DNA from: JASLDZ01 sp964244065
Lineage (GTDB): Bacteria > Pseudomonadota > Alphaproteobacteria > Caulobacterales > Caulobacteraceae
DNA length: 64,000 bases
NCBI GenBank assembly: GCA_964244065.1
Contig: CAXTHH010000001.1
Span: 186,001 to 250,000 of the forward strand
Direction of reading: 5' to 3'
Shown here: in pieces, positions 8,752 to 16,895 of the stretch
Position numbering within the stretch: the first letter of the stretch is position 1
Layout of the letters: each line of letters begins with the position of its first letter
Translations under genes and position numbers: made by a program
Notes under the pieces: generated by a model
The model's input: only the letters and a program-made list of their open reading frames with translations
The model's database searches: none
Told to the model about the DNA's origin: nothing

Positions 8752-11112
8752 ATGACCGACGCGACTCCCGACCACACCACCGAGGCGGACGCCGCCGGGG
8801 AGCTGGAGCGGCTGGCGCGCGAGATCGCGGCGCACGACCTCGCCTACCACCAGTCCGACGCGCCCACCGTGTCCGACGCCGAGTACGATGCGCTGAAGCG
8901 GCGCAACGCCGAGCTGGAGGCGCGCTTCCCCGAGCTGGTGCGGCCGGACTCGCCCTCGCTCCGCGTGGGGGCCGCGCCGTCGAGCCAGTTCGCACCGGTG
9001 ACGCATGGCGCGCCCATGCTGAGCCTGGACAACGCCTTCTCTCCCGAGGACGTGGCGGAGTTCGCCGCCCGCATCCGCCGCTTCCTGAAGCTCGACCCCG
9101 CCGAGCCGCTCGCCTTCACCGCCGAGCCCAAGATCGACGGCCTCTCCGCCAACATCCGCTACGAACGCGGCGTGCTGGTGCAGGGGGCCACGCGGGGCGA
9201 CGGCCGCACGGGCGAGGACGTGACCGCCAACCTGCTCACCTTGCCGGACTCCGAGCTGCCCCGGCGGCTCAAGGGCGAGGGCTGGCCCGAGCGGATCGAG
9301 ATCCGCGGCGAGGTCTACATCCGCCACGCGGACTTCGCCGCCATGAACGTCGCGGCCGAAGCGGCCATCGCCGAGGGCCGCAAGAACGCCCGCACCTACG
9401 CCAATCCCCGCAACGCCGCGGCCGGCTCGCTGCGCCAGATCGACCCGGAGGTCACGCGCACGCGGCCGCTGCGCTTCTTCGCCTACGCCTGGGGCGAGAT
9501 CTCGGCGCCCTTCGCCGGGACGCAGGCCGAGGCGCTGGCCAGGTTCGCAGAATGGGGCTTCCCGGTGAACCCGCTCAGCCGCCGCGTGCCCGACGCCGAG
9601 GCGCTGGAAGCGGTCTACGCCGAGCTGATGCGCGACCGGGCGGGGCTCGGCTACGACATCGACGGCGTCGTCTACAAGGTGGACCGGCTGGACTGGCAGG
9701 CTCGGCTGGGGACGGTCGGCCGCATCCCCCGGTGGGCCACCGCGCACAAGTTCCCCGCCGAGCAGGCGGTGACGACGCTGGAAGGCATCGACATCCAGGT
9801 GGGCCGCACCGGCTCGCTGACGCCCGTGGCGCGGCTCGCCCCCGTCACCGTGGGCGGCGTCGTGGTGCGCAACGCCACCCTGCACAACGCCGACGAGATC
9901 GCGCGCAAGGACGTGCGGGTGGGCGACCGCGTGCGCCTGCAGCGGGCGGGCGACGTGATCCCGCAGGTGCTCGGCCCTGAGGACGCGGACCGCCCCGACC
10001 GCGGGCCCGCGTTCGACTTCCCCGCCGTCTGCCCCTGCCCGAAGCAGACGCCGGTGGTGCGCGAGCTGAACGCCGCCGGCGCGGAGAGCGTGGTGCGCCG
10101 CTGCACGGGCGAGCTGGCCTGCCCCTACCAGCGGCTGGAGCACCTGCGCCTGTTCGTCGGCCGCCGCGCCTTCGACATCGAGGGGTTGGGCGTGCGCCAG
10201 CTGGAACTGTTCCTCGACGAGGGCCTGATCGCCGGCCCCGCCGACCTGTTCCGGCTGGCGGAGGACGAGGCCAGGCTCGACGTGCTGCGCGCCCGCGACG
10301 GCTATGGCGAGACCAGCCTGCAGAACCTCCGCGAGGCGATCCGCGCCCGGCGCACCATCAGCCTGGAGCGCTTCATCTCCGCGCTCGGCGTGCGGCACGT
10401 GGGCGATCAGACGGCCGCGCTCCTGGCCCGGTACTACGGCGGCTACGCCCGCTTCCGCACGGCGGTGGCCGAGGCGCGGCCGCACGGGGAGGACCTCCAG
10501 GCGCCGGAGGGCGTGGCGCTCAAGCCCGCGCAGGTGGAGGCGCTCGCCGCGTTCGGCGCCGAGGCGGGCGACGCCGATCCCTGGCCCGAGGCCCCCCTGA
10601 CGGAGAAGATCGCCCAGGCCGCCCCGCGCCTGCCCAAGACGCTCCGCGCCACGCTGGCCGAGGCGCTGGGGAGCTGGGAGGCGTTCGTCGCGCTCGCCCG
10701 CGCGGCCGCCAGCTCGCGCCCCAGCGCCGCCTTCACCGAGATGGCGGGCATCGACACGGTGGGCGCGGTGGCGGCGGGCGAGCTGGCGCGCTTCTACGCC
10801 GACCCAGCCACGGCGGCGGCGGCCGACGACCTCGCCGACCAGCTGACGATCCTCGACGCGGAGGCGCCGAAGACCGATACGGCCGTCGCCGGCAAGACGG
10901 TGGTGTTCACCGGCGCGCTCGAGCGGCTGACGCGCGACGAGGCCAAGGCGCAGGCCGAGCGGCTGGGCGCCAAGGTGTCCGGCTCCGTGTCCAGGAAGAC
11001 CGACCTGCTGGTGGCCGGGCCGGGCGCCGGCTCCAAGCTGAAGCAGGCCCAGGCGCTGGGGATAGAGACGATCGACGAGGCGGGGTGGCTGGCCCTGGTC
11101 GGCGCGACCTGA
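8752..11112 (+). CDS. ligA: NAD-dependent DNA ligase LigA
   Basis: NAD+-dependent ligase that seals nicks in replication and repair. 786 residues from ATG 8752; an upstream ATG at 8566 lies in repeat DNA and is rejected. Domains in order: Ia (LAYHQSDAPTVSDAEYDAL), adenylation domain with KIDG (K127 is adenylated), OB fold, Cys4 zinc finger (CPCPKQ to RRCTGELACPY), helix-hairpin-helix region, and a C-terminal BRCT (GKTVVFTGALERLTRDEA). It is about 100 residues longer than E. coli LigA, with the extra length between the HhH and BRCT regions, as in Caulobacterales. Confidence 0.97.
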   Translation: MTDATPDHTTEADAAGELERLAREIAAHDLAYHQSDAPTVSDAEYDALKRRNAELEARFPELVRPDSPSLRVGAAPSSQFAPVTHGAPMLSLDNAFSPEDVAEFAARIRRFLKLDPAEPLAFTAEPKIDGLSANIRYERGVLVQGATRGDGRTGEDVTANLLTLPDSELPRRLKGEGWPERIEIRGEVYIRHADFAAMNVAAEAAIAEGRKNARTYANPRNAAAGSLRQIDPEVTRTRPLRFFAYAWGEISAPFAGTQAEALARFAEWGFPVNPLSRRVPDAEALEAVYAELMRDRAGLGYDIDGVVYKVDRLDWQARLGTVGRIPRWATAHKFPAEQAVTTLEGIDIQVGRTGSLTPVARLAPVTVGGVVVRNATLHNADEIARKDVRVGDRVRLQRAGDVIPQVLGPEDADRPDRGPAFDFPAVCPCPKQTPVVRELNAAGAESVVRRCTGELACPYQRLEHLRLFVGRRAFDIEGLGVRQLELFLDEGLIAGPADLFRLAEDEARLDVLRARDGYGETSLQNLREAIRARRTISLERFISALGVRHVGDQTAALLARYYGGYARFRTAVAEARPHGEDLQAPEGVALKPAQVEALAAFGAEAGDADPWPEAPLTEKIAQAAPRLPKTLRATLAEALGSWEAFVALARAAASSRPSAAFTEMAGIDTVGAVAAGELARFYADPATAAAADDLADQLTILDAEAPKTDTAVAGKTVVFTGALERLTRDEAKAQAERLGAKVSGSVSRKTDLLVAGPGAGSKLKQAQALGIETIDEAGWLALVGAT

Positions 11113-11161
11113 GCGGCCTATCTCGGCCCACCGGTCGGGTCACCGCGGTCCAGGAGTTCCC

Positions 11162-11581
11162 ATGCGTCGTTCCGTCCTCGCCCTCGCCACCGCCGGCCTG
11201 ATGCTCGCCACGGCCGCGCACGCCGCCTCGCCCGCCGCAGGCCTCTGGGCCACGCCGGAGGAGGACGGCCGGGTGGAGGTGCGCGACTGCGGCGCCGGCG
11301 TCTGCGGCTTCGTGGCCGACGGCGACCACATCCGCGCCGACCCGAACGTCACCGACAGGATGAACAAGAACCCCGCCCTGCGCGGCCGCCGCCTGAAGGG
11401 CACGCCGCTGTTCGAGGGCATGACCGGCGGCCCCAAGACCTGGCGCGGCAAGGTCTACAACCCGGTGGACGGCGGTATCTACTCGGGCTCCGTCACCCTG
11501 CTCAGCCCCGACCGGCTGAAGCTGCAGGGCTGCATCGTCTGGCCCCTGTGCAAGACGCAGGTGTGGAAGCGGCTGTCGTAA
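11162..11581 (+). CDS. DUF2147 family secreted protein
   Basis: 139 residues with a clear Sec signal peptide (MRRSVLALATAGLMLATAAHA, cleavage after about residue 21). The mature domain starts with AAGLWATPEEDGRVEVRDCG and contains KVYNPVDGGIYSGSVTL, the hallmark of DUF2147 periplasmic proteins of unknown function (lipocalin-like beta barrel by family knowledge). Two conserved Cys pairs (DCGAGVC; GCIVWPLC) suggest disulfides. It sits 50 bp after ligA and is followed immediately by a large family-B palindrome that may act as its 3' end. Confidence 0.88.
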   Translation: MRRSVLALATAGLMLATAAHAASPAAGLWATPEEDGRVEVRDCGAGVCGFVADGDHIRADPNVTDRMNKNPALRGRRLKGTPLFEGMTGGPKTWRGKVYNPVDGGIYSGSVTLLSPDRLKLQGCIVWPLCKTQVWKRLS

Positions 11582-11726
11582 CCCTCTCCCGCTCGCGGGA
11601 GAGGGACAGACCGCGAAGCGGTCAGGGTGAGGGTGCGTGCCTTGGACGAAGTGGATGACGGGAACCCTCACCCTGGCTCCGCTTCGCTCCGCCTGTCCCT
11701 CTCCCGCTGACGCAGGAGAGGGTTAG
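11582..11726. repeat. Family-B extragenic palindrome
   Basis: An inverted repeat of about 145 bp: left arm CCTCTCCCGCTCGCGGGAGAGGGACAG..., right arm ...CTGTCCCTCTCCCGCTGACGCAGGAGAGGG. Each arm is itself a small hairpin. It sits between the converging ends of the DUF2147 gene and aminopeptidase P and touches both stops. The same unit recurs at 8468-8544 and 63490-63636. Confidence 0.85.
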
Positions 11727-13537
11727 AGCGGCGCGCAGACCTCCTCCAGCCACGCGGCGACCTCGGGCTCCACGCCGGGCGCGACCTCGGCCAGCACGCG
11801 GGCGTGGTAGGCGTCCGTCCAGGCCCGCTCGGCGAGGCTGAGCATCCCCGCGTCGATCAGCCGGCGGTCGAGGGGGGCGAGGGTCAGCACCTCGAACCCG
11901 AGCATCGGCCGCTCCCCGCCCTCCACCGGCGCGGGCGGGGTGACCACGATCAGGTTCTCGATGCGGATGCCGAAGGCCCCCGCCTTGTAGAAGCCGGGCT
12001 CGTTGGAGAGGATCATCCCCGGCAGCAGGGCCACCGGCGAGCTCTGGCGCGCGATCCGCTGCGGCCCCTCGTGCACGCCGAGGTAGCTGCCGACGCCGTG
12101 GCCGGTGCCGTGGTCGTAGTCGAGCCCCGCCTCCCACAGGGGCGCGCGGGCCAGGGCGTCGATCGCCATGCCCGAGACGCCCGCCGGGAAGCGCGCCCGG
12201 CTGATGGCGATGTGGCCGCGCAGCACGCGCGTGAACCGGTCGCGCTGCTCCGGCGAGGGCTCGCCGAAGGCGATGGTGCGGGTGATGTCGGTGGTGCCGT
12301 CCCGGTACTGGGCGCCCGAGTCCACCAGGAACAGCTCGCCGGGCGCGATCCGCCGGTTGGTGCGCCGGGTCGGGTGATAGTGCACGATCGCGCCGTTCGG
12401 CCCCGCCCCGGCGATGGTGTCGAAGGAGAGGTCGCGCAGCAGGCCGGTGGCCTCGCGGAACCCCTCCAGCCTGGTGGCGACCTCGATCTCGTCGGGCAGC
12501 GTGTGCTGGGCCTCCGTGGCCATCCAGTGCAGGAAGCGGGCGAAGGCGAGCGCGTCCCGATGGTGCGCCGTGCGGGCGCCTGCGATCTCGGCGGCGTTCT
12601 TCGTGGCCCGGGGCAGGGTGGTGGGGTCCGGCGCGCGCACCACGGTCGCCCCCGCCCGCTCCAGCGAGTCCACGTACCAGGCGGAGGACACGGCGGGGTC
12701 GATCGCCACGCGCTGGCCGGCGAGGTCGGCCAGGGCGGGCGCCAGGCCCTCGGTCGGCTCCAGCGTCACCTGGTTGCCGAGCCAGCTGCGCAGCTCGGGC
12801 GAGGCCTTGGCCGGGTCGAGGAACAGGCGCGCGGAGCCGTCGGCCCGCACCAGCGCCTGGCCGAGCGGCAGGGGCGTGCGGATGACGTCGCCGCCGCGCA
12901 CGTTGAACAGCCAGGCGACCGAGGCGGGCGAGGTGAGCACCGCCGCCTCCGCCCCCGCGGCGCGGATCGCCTCGCCGACGCGGGCGCGCTTGTCGGCGGA
13001 GTCCTCGCCCGAGACCTCGGCCGCGTGCGGCGTCACCGCCGCCAGCGGCTGGGCGGGGCGCTCCTGGCCCCAGGCGAGGTCGACGGGGTTGGCCTCGACG
13101 GGCCGCAGCTCCGCGCCGGACCTGCCCGTCGCGACCCGGAGTTGCGCCAGCGAGTCCGGGCTGTGCAGGCGGGGGTCGTAGCCGATCACCTGGCCGGCGC
13201 GGGTCGCGCCCTCCAGGTACAGCGGCACGCCGCCCTCCACGAAGTCTCGCACCTCGAACAGGGCCGGATCCGTTTGGTCGCGCACCTGGATCGTGTAGCG
13301 GCCGTCCACGAACACGGCCGCCTTGTCCGCCATCACCACCGCCGCGCCGGCCGAGCCGGTGAAGCCGGTGGCCCAGGCCAGGCGCTCGTTCGCGGCGGGC
13401 AGGTACTCGTTGCCGTGCTCGTCCTCGTGCGGGATCACGAAGCCGTCCAGGCCCAGGCGCGCCATCTCCGCGCGGATGCGGGGCAGGTGGCGGGCCCCGA
13501 AGGACGGGTCGGCGGGCTCGTCAAAACTCTGGCGCAT
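11723..13537 (-). CDS. pepP: Xaa-Pro aminopeptidase (aminopeptidase P, M24B)
   Basis: Cytoplasmic metallopeptidase that removes an N-terminal residue preceding proline. 604 residues with the three-domain layout of the long aminopeptidase P group: two creatinase-like N-terminal domains (about 1-310), the M24 pita-bread domain and a C-terminal extension. Metal ligands are visible in FLVDSGAQYRDGTTDITRT (two Asp), GTGHGVGSYLGVHEGP (His), SNEPGFYKAGAFGIRIEN (Glu) and GFEVLTLAPLD (Glu). It stands alone on the minus strand; its stop overlaps the end of the family-B palindrome. Some annotations call this family M24 family metallopeptidase. Confidence 0.93.
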   Translation of the reverse strand: MRQSFDEPADPSFGARHLPRIRAEMARLGLDGFVIPHEDEHGNEYLPAANERLAWATGFTGSAGAAVVMADKAAVFVDGRYTIQVRDQTDPALFEVRDFVEGGVPLYLEGATRAGQVIGYDPRLHSPDSLAQLRVATGRSGAELRPVEANPVDLAWGQERPAQPLAAVTPHAAEVSGEDSADKRARVGEAIRAAGAEAAVLTSPASVAWLFNVRGGDVIRTPLPLGQALVRADGSARLFLDPAKASPELRSWLGNQVTLEPTEGLAPALADLAGQRVAIDPAVSSAWYVDSLERAGATVVRAPDPTTLPRATKNAAEIAGARTAHHRDALAFARFLHWMATEAQHTLPDEIEVATRLEGFREATGLLRDLSFDTIAGAGPNGAIVHYHPTRRTNRRIAPGELFLVDSGAQYRDGTTDITRTIAFGEPSPEQRDRFTRVLRGHIAISRARFPAGVSGMAIDALARAPLWEAGLDYDHGTGHGVGSYLGVHEGPQRIARQSSPVALLPGMILSNEPGFYKAGAFGIRIENLIVVTPPAPVEGGERPMLGFEVLTLAPLDRRLIDAGMLSLAERAWTDAYHARVLAEVAPGVEPEVAAWLEEVCAPL

Positions 13538-13570
13538 GGCGGCGGTTCTAGCCCGCGTCGCGGACGCGCT

Positions 13571-13969
13571 CTAGCGCGTGGGGACCACGCTCTTGCCCAC
13601 GGGCGCCAGCGCCAGCCAGGCGAGCTGCAGGTCCTTGTAGGCGAAGGGCAGGCCGATGATGGTCACCGCCTCCGCCACGGCGATCACCACGTGCGCCAGG
13701 GCGATCCAGACGCCCGCGACCACGATCCAGACGATGTTGAGCAACAGCCCCAGCGGCCCCGTGCCGAGGTCCCCCCGTCCTGTCACCGCCTCCCGGTCCA
13801 CGATCTCCTTGCCGAACGGCCAGAAGGCGAAGCCGGCGATGCGGAAGGCCGCCAGGGCCCAGGGCAGCCCCACGATCGTCACCGCCAGCACCAGCCCGCC
13901 GATCAGCCACATCAGGCCGGTCAGCCACCCGCCGAGGACGAACCAGAGGAGGTTGAGGATCAGGGCCAT
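13571..13969 (-). CDS. YccF family inner membrane protein
   Basis: 132 residues with two tandem YccF domains. LILNLLWFVLGGWLTGLMWLIGG and LNIVWIVVAGVWIALAHVVIA are the paired hydrophobic halves, each followed by a conserved TIVGLPWALAAFRIAGFAFWPFG or TIIGLPFAYKDLQLAWLALAP segment. Four membrane segments are predicted by eye. The family's role is unknown. It lies 33 bp upstream of, and co-directional with, aminopeptidase P. Confidence 0.9.
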   Translation of the reverse strand: MALILNLLWFVLGGWLTGLMWLIGGLVLAVTIVGLPWALAAFRIAGFAFWPFGKEIVDREAVTGRGDLGTGPLGLLLNIVWIVVAGVWIALAHVVIAVAEAVTIIGLPFAYKDLQLAWLALAPVGKSVVPTR

Positions 13970-14007
13970 GGTGGTCGGGGCGCGGCCTCCGCCGCGCCCC
14001 TGCGCGA

Positions 14008-14250
14008 TCAGGAGATCTTCTTCTCGGACCAGCGCGACTTGGCCTCGTCGGCGCTTATGGAGAGGAACACCTTCTTCTCCTCGACGCGGCTGGCCCAGCT
14101 CACCGGGATGACGTGGTGCTTGAAGCCGCCGGCGACATCCAGCTTGGCGAGCTCGATCTGGTCGCCGATCACGTGGTCCACGCGGCCGACATGATGGCCG
14201 TCGGCGCCCACCACCTCGAAATGCTCTTCGATCTCAGACGCGGTCACCAT
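14008..14250 (-). CDS. DUF2171 domain protein
   Basis: 80 residues matching DUF2171: IEEHFEVVGADGHHVGRVDHVIGDQIELAKLD, then HHVIPVSWASRVEEKKVFLS. The family has a PRC-barrel-like beta fold and is common as single small genes in alphaproteobacteria; function unknown. It ends in Lys/Ser-rich residues and is soluble. Co-directional with the YccF gene (38 bp apart). Confidence 0.87.
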   Translation of the reverse strand: MVTASEIEEHFEVVGADGHHVGRVDHVIGDQIELAKLDVAGGFKHHVIPVSWASRVEEKKVFLSISADEAKSRWSEKKIS

Positions 14251-14330
14251 GGGAGGTCTCCTTGCAAGCTTCGCCCTTGCGGGTCGCCGGGCTAACGTGG
14301 TGCGAGGGCGGGAGTTGCCGAGGGTGGCCG

Positions 14331-14510
14331 ATGGCCGAGCCGATCAACCTGAACAGGGTGCGCAAGGCGCGCGACAAGGCCGCCGCCAAGGTGCAGGCGG
14401 CCGAGAACCGCGTCCGCTTCGGCCGGACCCGGGCGGAGAAGGACGCCGCGAGAGCGGAGGCGGAGCGCGCCGGGCGCGTGCTGGACGGAAACGCGCGGAA
14501 GGATCGCTGA
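14331..14510 (+). CDS. DUF4169 family protein
   Basis: 59 residues, very basic and helical: AEPINLNRVRKARDKAAAKVQAAENRVRFGRTRAEKDAARAEAE. The N-terminal INLNRVRKARDK and central NRVRFGRTRAEK are the DUF4169 hallmarks; function unknown, nucleic-acid binding plausible from charge. The start at ATG 14331 is chosen over the upstream 14262 because the family begins with M-A/G-x-I-N-L. In related genomes this family often neighbours an RHH protein and fumC; here the RHH gene is 1.7 kb away. Confidence 0.85.
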   Translation: MAEPINLNRVRKARDKAAAKVQAAENRVRFGRTRAEKDAARAEAERAGRVLDGNARKDR

Positions 14511-14520
14511 TCGCGCTCCC

Positions 14521-14630
14521 ACTCCGTCGCCCTCGGACTTGATCCGAGGGCCGAGCCGTCCGCGGCTCTCCGTCGAAGGTGGCGCACGACCGGCGCCCGG
14601 TCCTCGGGTCAAGCCCGAGGACGACGGAGA
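14521..14630. repeat. Family-C extragenic palindrome
   Basis: Inverted arms CCGTCGCCCTCGGACTTGAT... and ...TCAAGCCCGAGGACGACGG, with the inner conserved words GGGCCGAGCCGTCCGCGG and CGACCGGCGCCCGGTCCTCG. It sits between the converging DUF4169 and methyltransferase genes. Copies recur at 40121-40226 and 48537-48644. Confidence 0.85.
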
Positions 14631-14643
14631 TAGATGAGCAAGG

Positions 14644-15147
14644 TCAGGCGGGGCGGATGGCCATTGCGGCGAGGGCGCGGCCCTCCACGCGGATGCGCCA
14701 CCAGAGCACCGCGAGGTTGGCGATCCCGAACACCGCGGACAGCACCGGCAGCCCCAGCGCCAGCGGCAGGACGAAGATCTCGCACGCGACCACGACGTAG
14801 TTCGGGTGGCTGACGAACCGGTACGGACCTCGCGCCACCAGCGTCTCGCCCGGCACCACGAACACGCGGGTGGACCAGCGGCGGCCGAGCGTCGCCAGCA
14901 CCCAGGCGCGACCGAGCTGCAACAGCAGGTACAGCCCCGTCCACACCGGCTGCAGCGGCTGATCCCGCCCGATGAGCCACAGCACGATCAGCCAGGACGC
15001 GTGCAGGGCGACGATGGCCGGGTAGTGCGCCGCCCCCACCTCCACCGCGCCCGACGCCCGAAGCCGCGCCTCGTTGCCGCGCGCGTAGACCAGCTCCAGC
15101 AATCGCTGGGCGGTGACGAACAGCAGCAGCCACACGGCTCCTGTCAC
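14644..15147 (-). CDS. Isoprenylcysteine carboxyl methyltransferase family enzyme (BpsB/YpbQ-like)
   Basis: Integral-membrane SAM-dependent methyltransferase of the ICMT family, 167 residues from a GTG that overlaps the polyketide synthase stop (GTGA), so translation is coupled. Several hydrophobic helices precede the catalytic signature ARGPYRFVSHPNYVVV (about 112-127), which holds the SAM-binding R-x-x-x-H-P-x-Y core; the C-terminal helix ends WWRIRVEGRAL. In Bacillus, the homologous pair BpsA-BpsB makes alkylpyrones and their methyl ethers. By analogy this enzyme should O-methylate the product of the adjacent type III PKS (inference). A longer frame exists but would overlap the PKS. Confidence 0.85.
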   Translation of the reverse strand: MTGAVWLLLFVTAQRLLELVYARGNEARLRASGAVEVGAAHYPAIVALHASWLIVLWLIGRDQPLQPVWTGLYLLLQLGRAWVLATLGRRWSTRVFVVPGETLVARGPYRFVSHPNYVVVACEIFVLPLALGLPVLSAVFGIANLAVLWWRIRVEGRALAAMAIRPA

Positions 15148-16184
15148 GCCCGGGCGCCCAGGCCGACGAAGCTGGCGGTGAAGCCCGGGCCGAGCGCCGC
15201 GGTGGTCAGCGGCCCGGCGGGACCGGAGGCGAGCACACGCTCCAGCACGAAGAAGACCGTCGGCGCGCTCATGTTGCCGTACTCGGCCAAGACCTCGCGC
15301 TCCACGTCCAGCGTGCCCTCGGCAAGGCCGAGCACGCCTTCCAGCGCGGGCAGCACGCGGGCGCCGCCGGGGTGGCACACGTAGCGGGCGGGCGGCGAGG
15401 GGTCGAAGCCCTCCGCCGCCTCGTGGAAGCGCTGCGCCACGAAGCTGGGCAGGGTGGCGGCGAGCACGATGCCGAAGCCCACCGGGTCGATGGTCCAGCC
15501 CATGATGTCCAGGGTGTCGGGCCACAGGTGCTGGCGGTCGTGGGTCACGGCGCGCTGGCCCGGAGCCGCCTCGCCCGCCCGCAGCACGCAGGCTGCGGCC
15601 CCGTCGCCGAATAGAGCCGTGGCCACCACGTTGGCTTTGCTGGCCTCGTCGGTGCGCACGGCCAGAGAGCACAGCTCCACAGCCACCATCAGCACGGGCC
15701 GGCCCGCCGGGTCCGCGGCGGCCAGCCGGGCGGCGACCGCCAGGCCCGAGACGCCGCCCGCGCAACCGAGGCCGAACAGCGGCGCGCGCACCACCTGCGC
15801 GTTCAGGCCGAGCCGGCCGTGCAGCCGCGCCTCAAGGCTGGGCGTGGCAATGCCGGTGGAGGAGACGGTCACCACCGTCCCCACCTCGCCTGGCGTGACG
15901 CCGGCCGCGTCCAGCGCCACGCGGGCTGCCTCCAGGTACAGCGCCTCCGCCCCCTCGATGTAGGCGGCGTTGCGCCGGCTCCAGTCGTTGGGTTCGAGGT
16001 ACCAGGCGACCGGCTTCACCGTGCGGCGCGTACGGATGCCGGTGTTGGCGAACAGCTGCAGCAGGTCCGCCTCGCGGAACACCTTGCCGCCAAAGGCGCG
16101 GGCGGCGAGCGCGGCGGCCTCGTCCTGGTCGAGCGCGTGCGGCGGGACGGCGGTCGCCACGCCGAGGAGCTGGACAGGAGGCAA
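15144..16184 (-). CDS. Type III polyketide synthase (chalcone/alkylpyrone synthase family)
   Basis: 346 residues, thiolase fold, homodimeric condensing enzyme that extends an acyl-CoA starter with malonyl-CoA without an ACP. The catalytic triad is intact: C141 in FGLGCAGG, H271 in RYVCHPGGARV, N304 in EYGNMSAPTV. FGIVLAATLPSFV and GDGAAACVL are conserved core segments. The translationally coupled ICMT-type methyltransferase points to alkylpyrone or alkylresorcinol methyl ethers (compare BpsA/BpsB) rather than flavonoid-type chemistry. Starter specificity cannot be read from the sequence. Divergent from the RHH gene with a 72-bp promoter gap. Confidence 0.93.
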   Translation of the reverse strand: MPPVQLLGVATAVPPHALDQDEAAALAARAFGGKVFREADLLQLFANTGIRTRRTVKPVAWYLEPNDWSRRNAAYIEGAEALYLEAARVALDAAGVTPGEVGTVVTVSSTGIATPSLEARLHGRLGLNAQVVRAPLFGLGCAGGVSGLAVAARLAAADPAGRPVLMVAVELCSLAVRTDEASKANVVATALFGDGAAACVLRAGEAAPGQRAVTHDRQHLWPDTLDIMGWTIDPVGFGIVLAATLPSFVAQRFHEAAEGFDPSPPARYVCHPGGARVLPALEGVLGLAEGTLDVEREVLAEYGNMSAPTVFFVLERVLASGPAGPLTTAALGPGFTASFVGLGARA

Positions 16185-16256
16185 GCGAGGGGCTCCGGGA
16201 CGGGGGGCGATGGAGCGGGTAGAACCCGTCCGGGGTCAAGGGGTTGGGTCGGTCCG

Positions 16257-16490
16257 ATGCGGTTTCTGCGCAAGCGCTCGCTGGTGCTCTCCGGCCACGC
16301 CACTTCCGTGGCGCTGGAGCCGGAGTTCTGGGCCGTGCTCGAGGATCTCGCCTCCGCCCGGGCCCTCAGCCTGGCCGCCCTGGTGGACGGGCTGGACCGG
16401 GAGCGGGGCGGGCGGCCGCTCGCCTCCGCCTGCCGCGTGGCCGCCCTCGCCTGGGCGGGCGGGCCGCCCGCTAGCGCGAGGTTCCGGTGA
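16257..16490 (+). CDS. Ribbon-helix-helix (Arc-like, PF13467-type) protein
   Basis: 77 residues. KRSLVLSGHATSVALEPEFWAVLEDLASARALSLAALVDGLD fits the alphaproteobacterial RHH_4 pattern: a beta strand followed by two helices (SVALEPEFW-x-x-LEDLA, SLAALVDGLD). Likely a small DNA-binding protein. Start ATG 16257; the longer frame from 15819 is antisense to the PKS. Its 3' end overlaps the convergent gene at 16471 by 20 bp. It is divergent from the PKS operon and could regulate it, but no evidence for this is visible beyond position. Confidence 0.85.
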   Translation: MRFLRKRSLVLSGHATSVALEPEFWAVLEDLASARALSLAALVDGLDRERGGRPLASACRVAALAWAGGPPASARFR

Positions 16491-16773
16491 CATTGGCCGT
16501 CGTCGCGGGGCCGCCCGGTTCGTCGGTGGTGTTGCGGTGTCCGGACGCGCCCTTCTCCTCGGACGCGGGCTGCTGGGCGTTCGGCACGGTCGACAGCTGC
16601 GGCATGACCGGCGCGGTGGTCGGCCGATCCTGCGGCGCGGAGGGGCCGGGGCGCGGAGGTGTCGTCTGCCCCCGCATGTTGGCGAACGCCACCACGGCCA
16701 GCGCCACCAGGATCACCACCACGATGATGGCGAGCGGCGGCACCTTGCGGGACGTGGGGGCGTGATCGGCCAT
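16471..16773 (-). CDS. Single-pass membrane protein of unknown function
   Basis: 100 residues: a short cytoplasmic basic start (ADHAPTSRKVPP), one membrane helix (LAIIVVVILVALAVVAFANM, about 14-33), then a Pro/Thr/Gln-rich, low-complexity periplasmic tail (TTPPRPGPSAPQDRPTTAP). No enzyme motif. Family not recognised. It is convergent and overlapping with the RHH gene and divergent from uvrD (122-bp gap). Confidence 0.72.
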   Translation of the reverse strand: MADHAPTSRKVPPLAIIVVVILVALAVVAFANMRGQTTPPRPGPSAPQDRPTTAPVMPQLSTVPNAQQPASEEKGASGHRNTTDEPGGPATTANVTGTSR

Positions 16774-16895
16774 GGACGGCGGCTCCTGAACGGGTGTGGG
16801 GGACGAACGAGGGCGCCGGGCGGCGGTTCCGGCCCGCCGCGCCGGGCGGGGTCGAAACGCAGGCGGCGCGTGCTACATCTGTTCCGGTCAGACTC

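Noticed and set aside
11582..11726. Possible CRISPR-like or tandem repeats
   Set aside because: The repeats are single inverted-arm palindromes at separate intergenic sites; there is no array of spaced direct repeats and no cas gene in the window.
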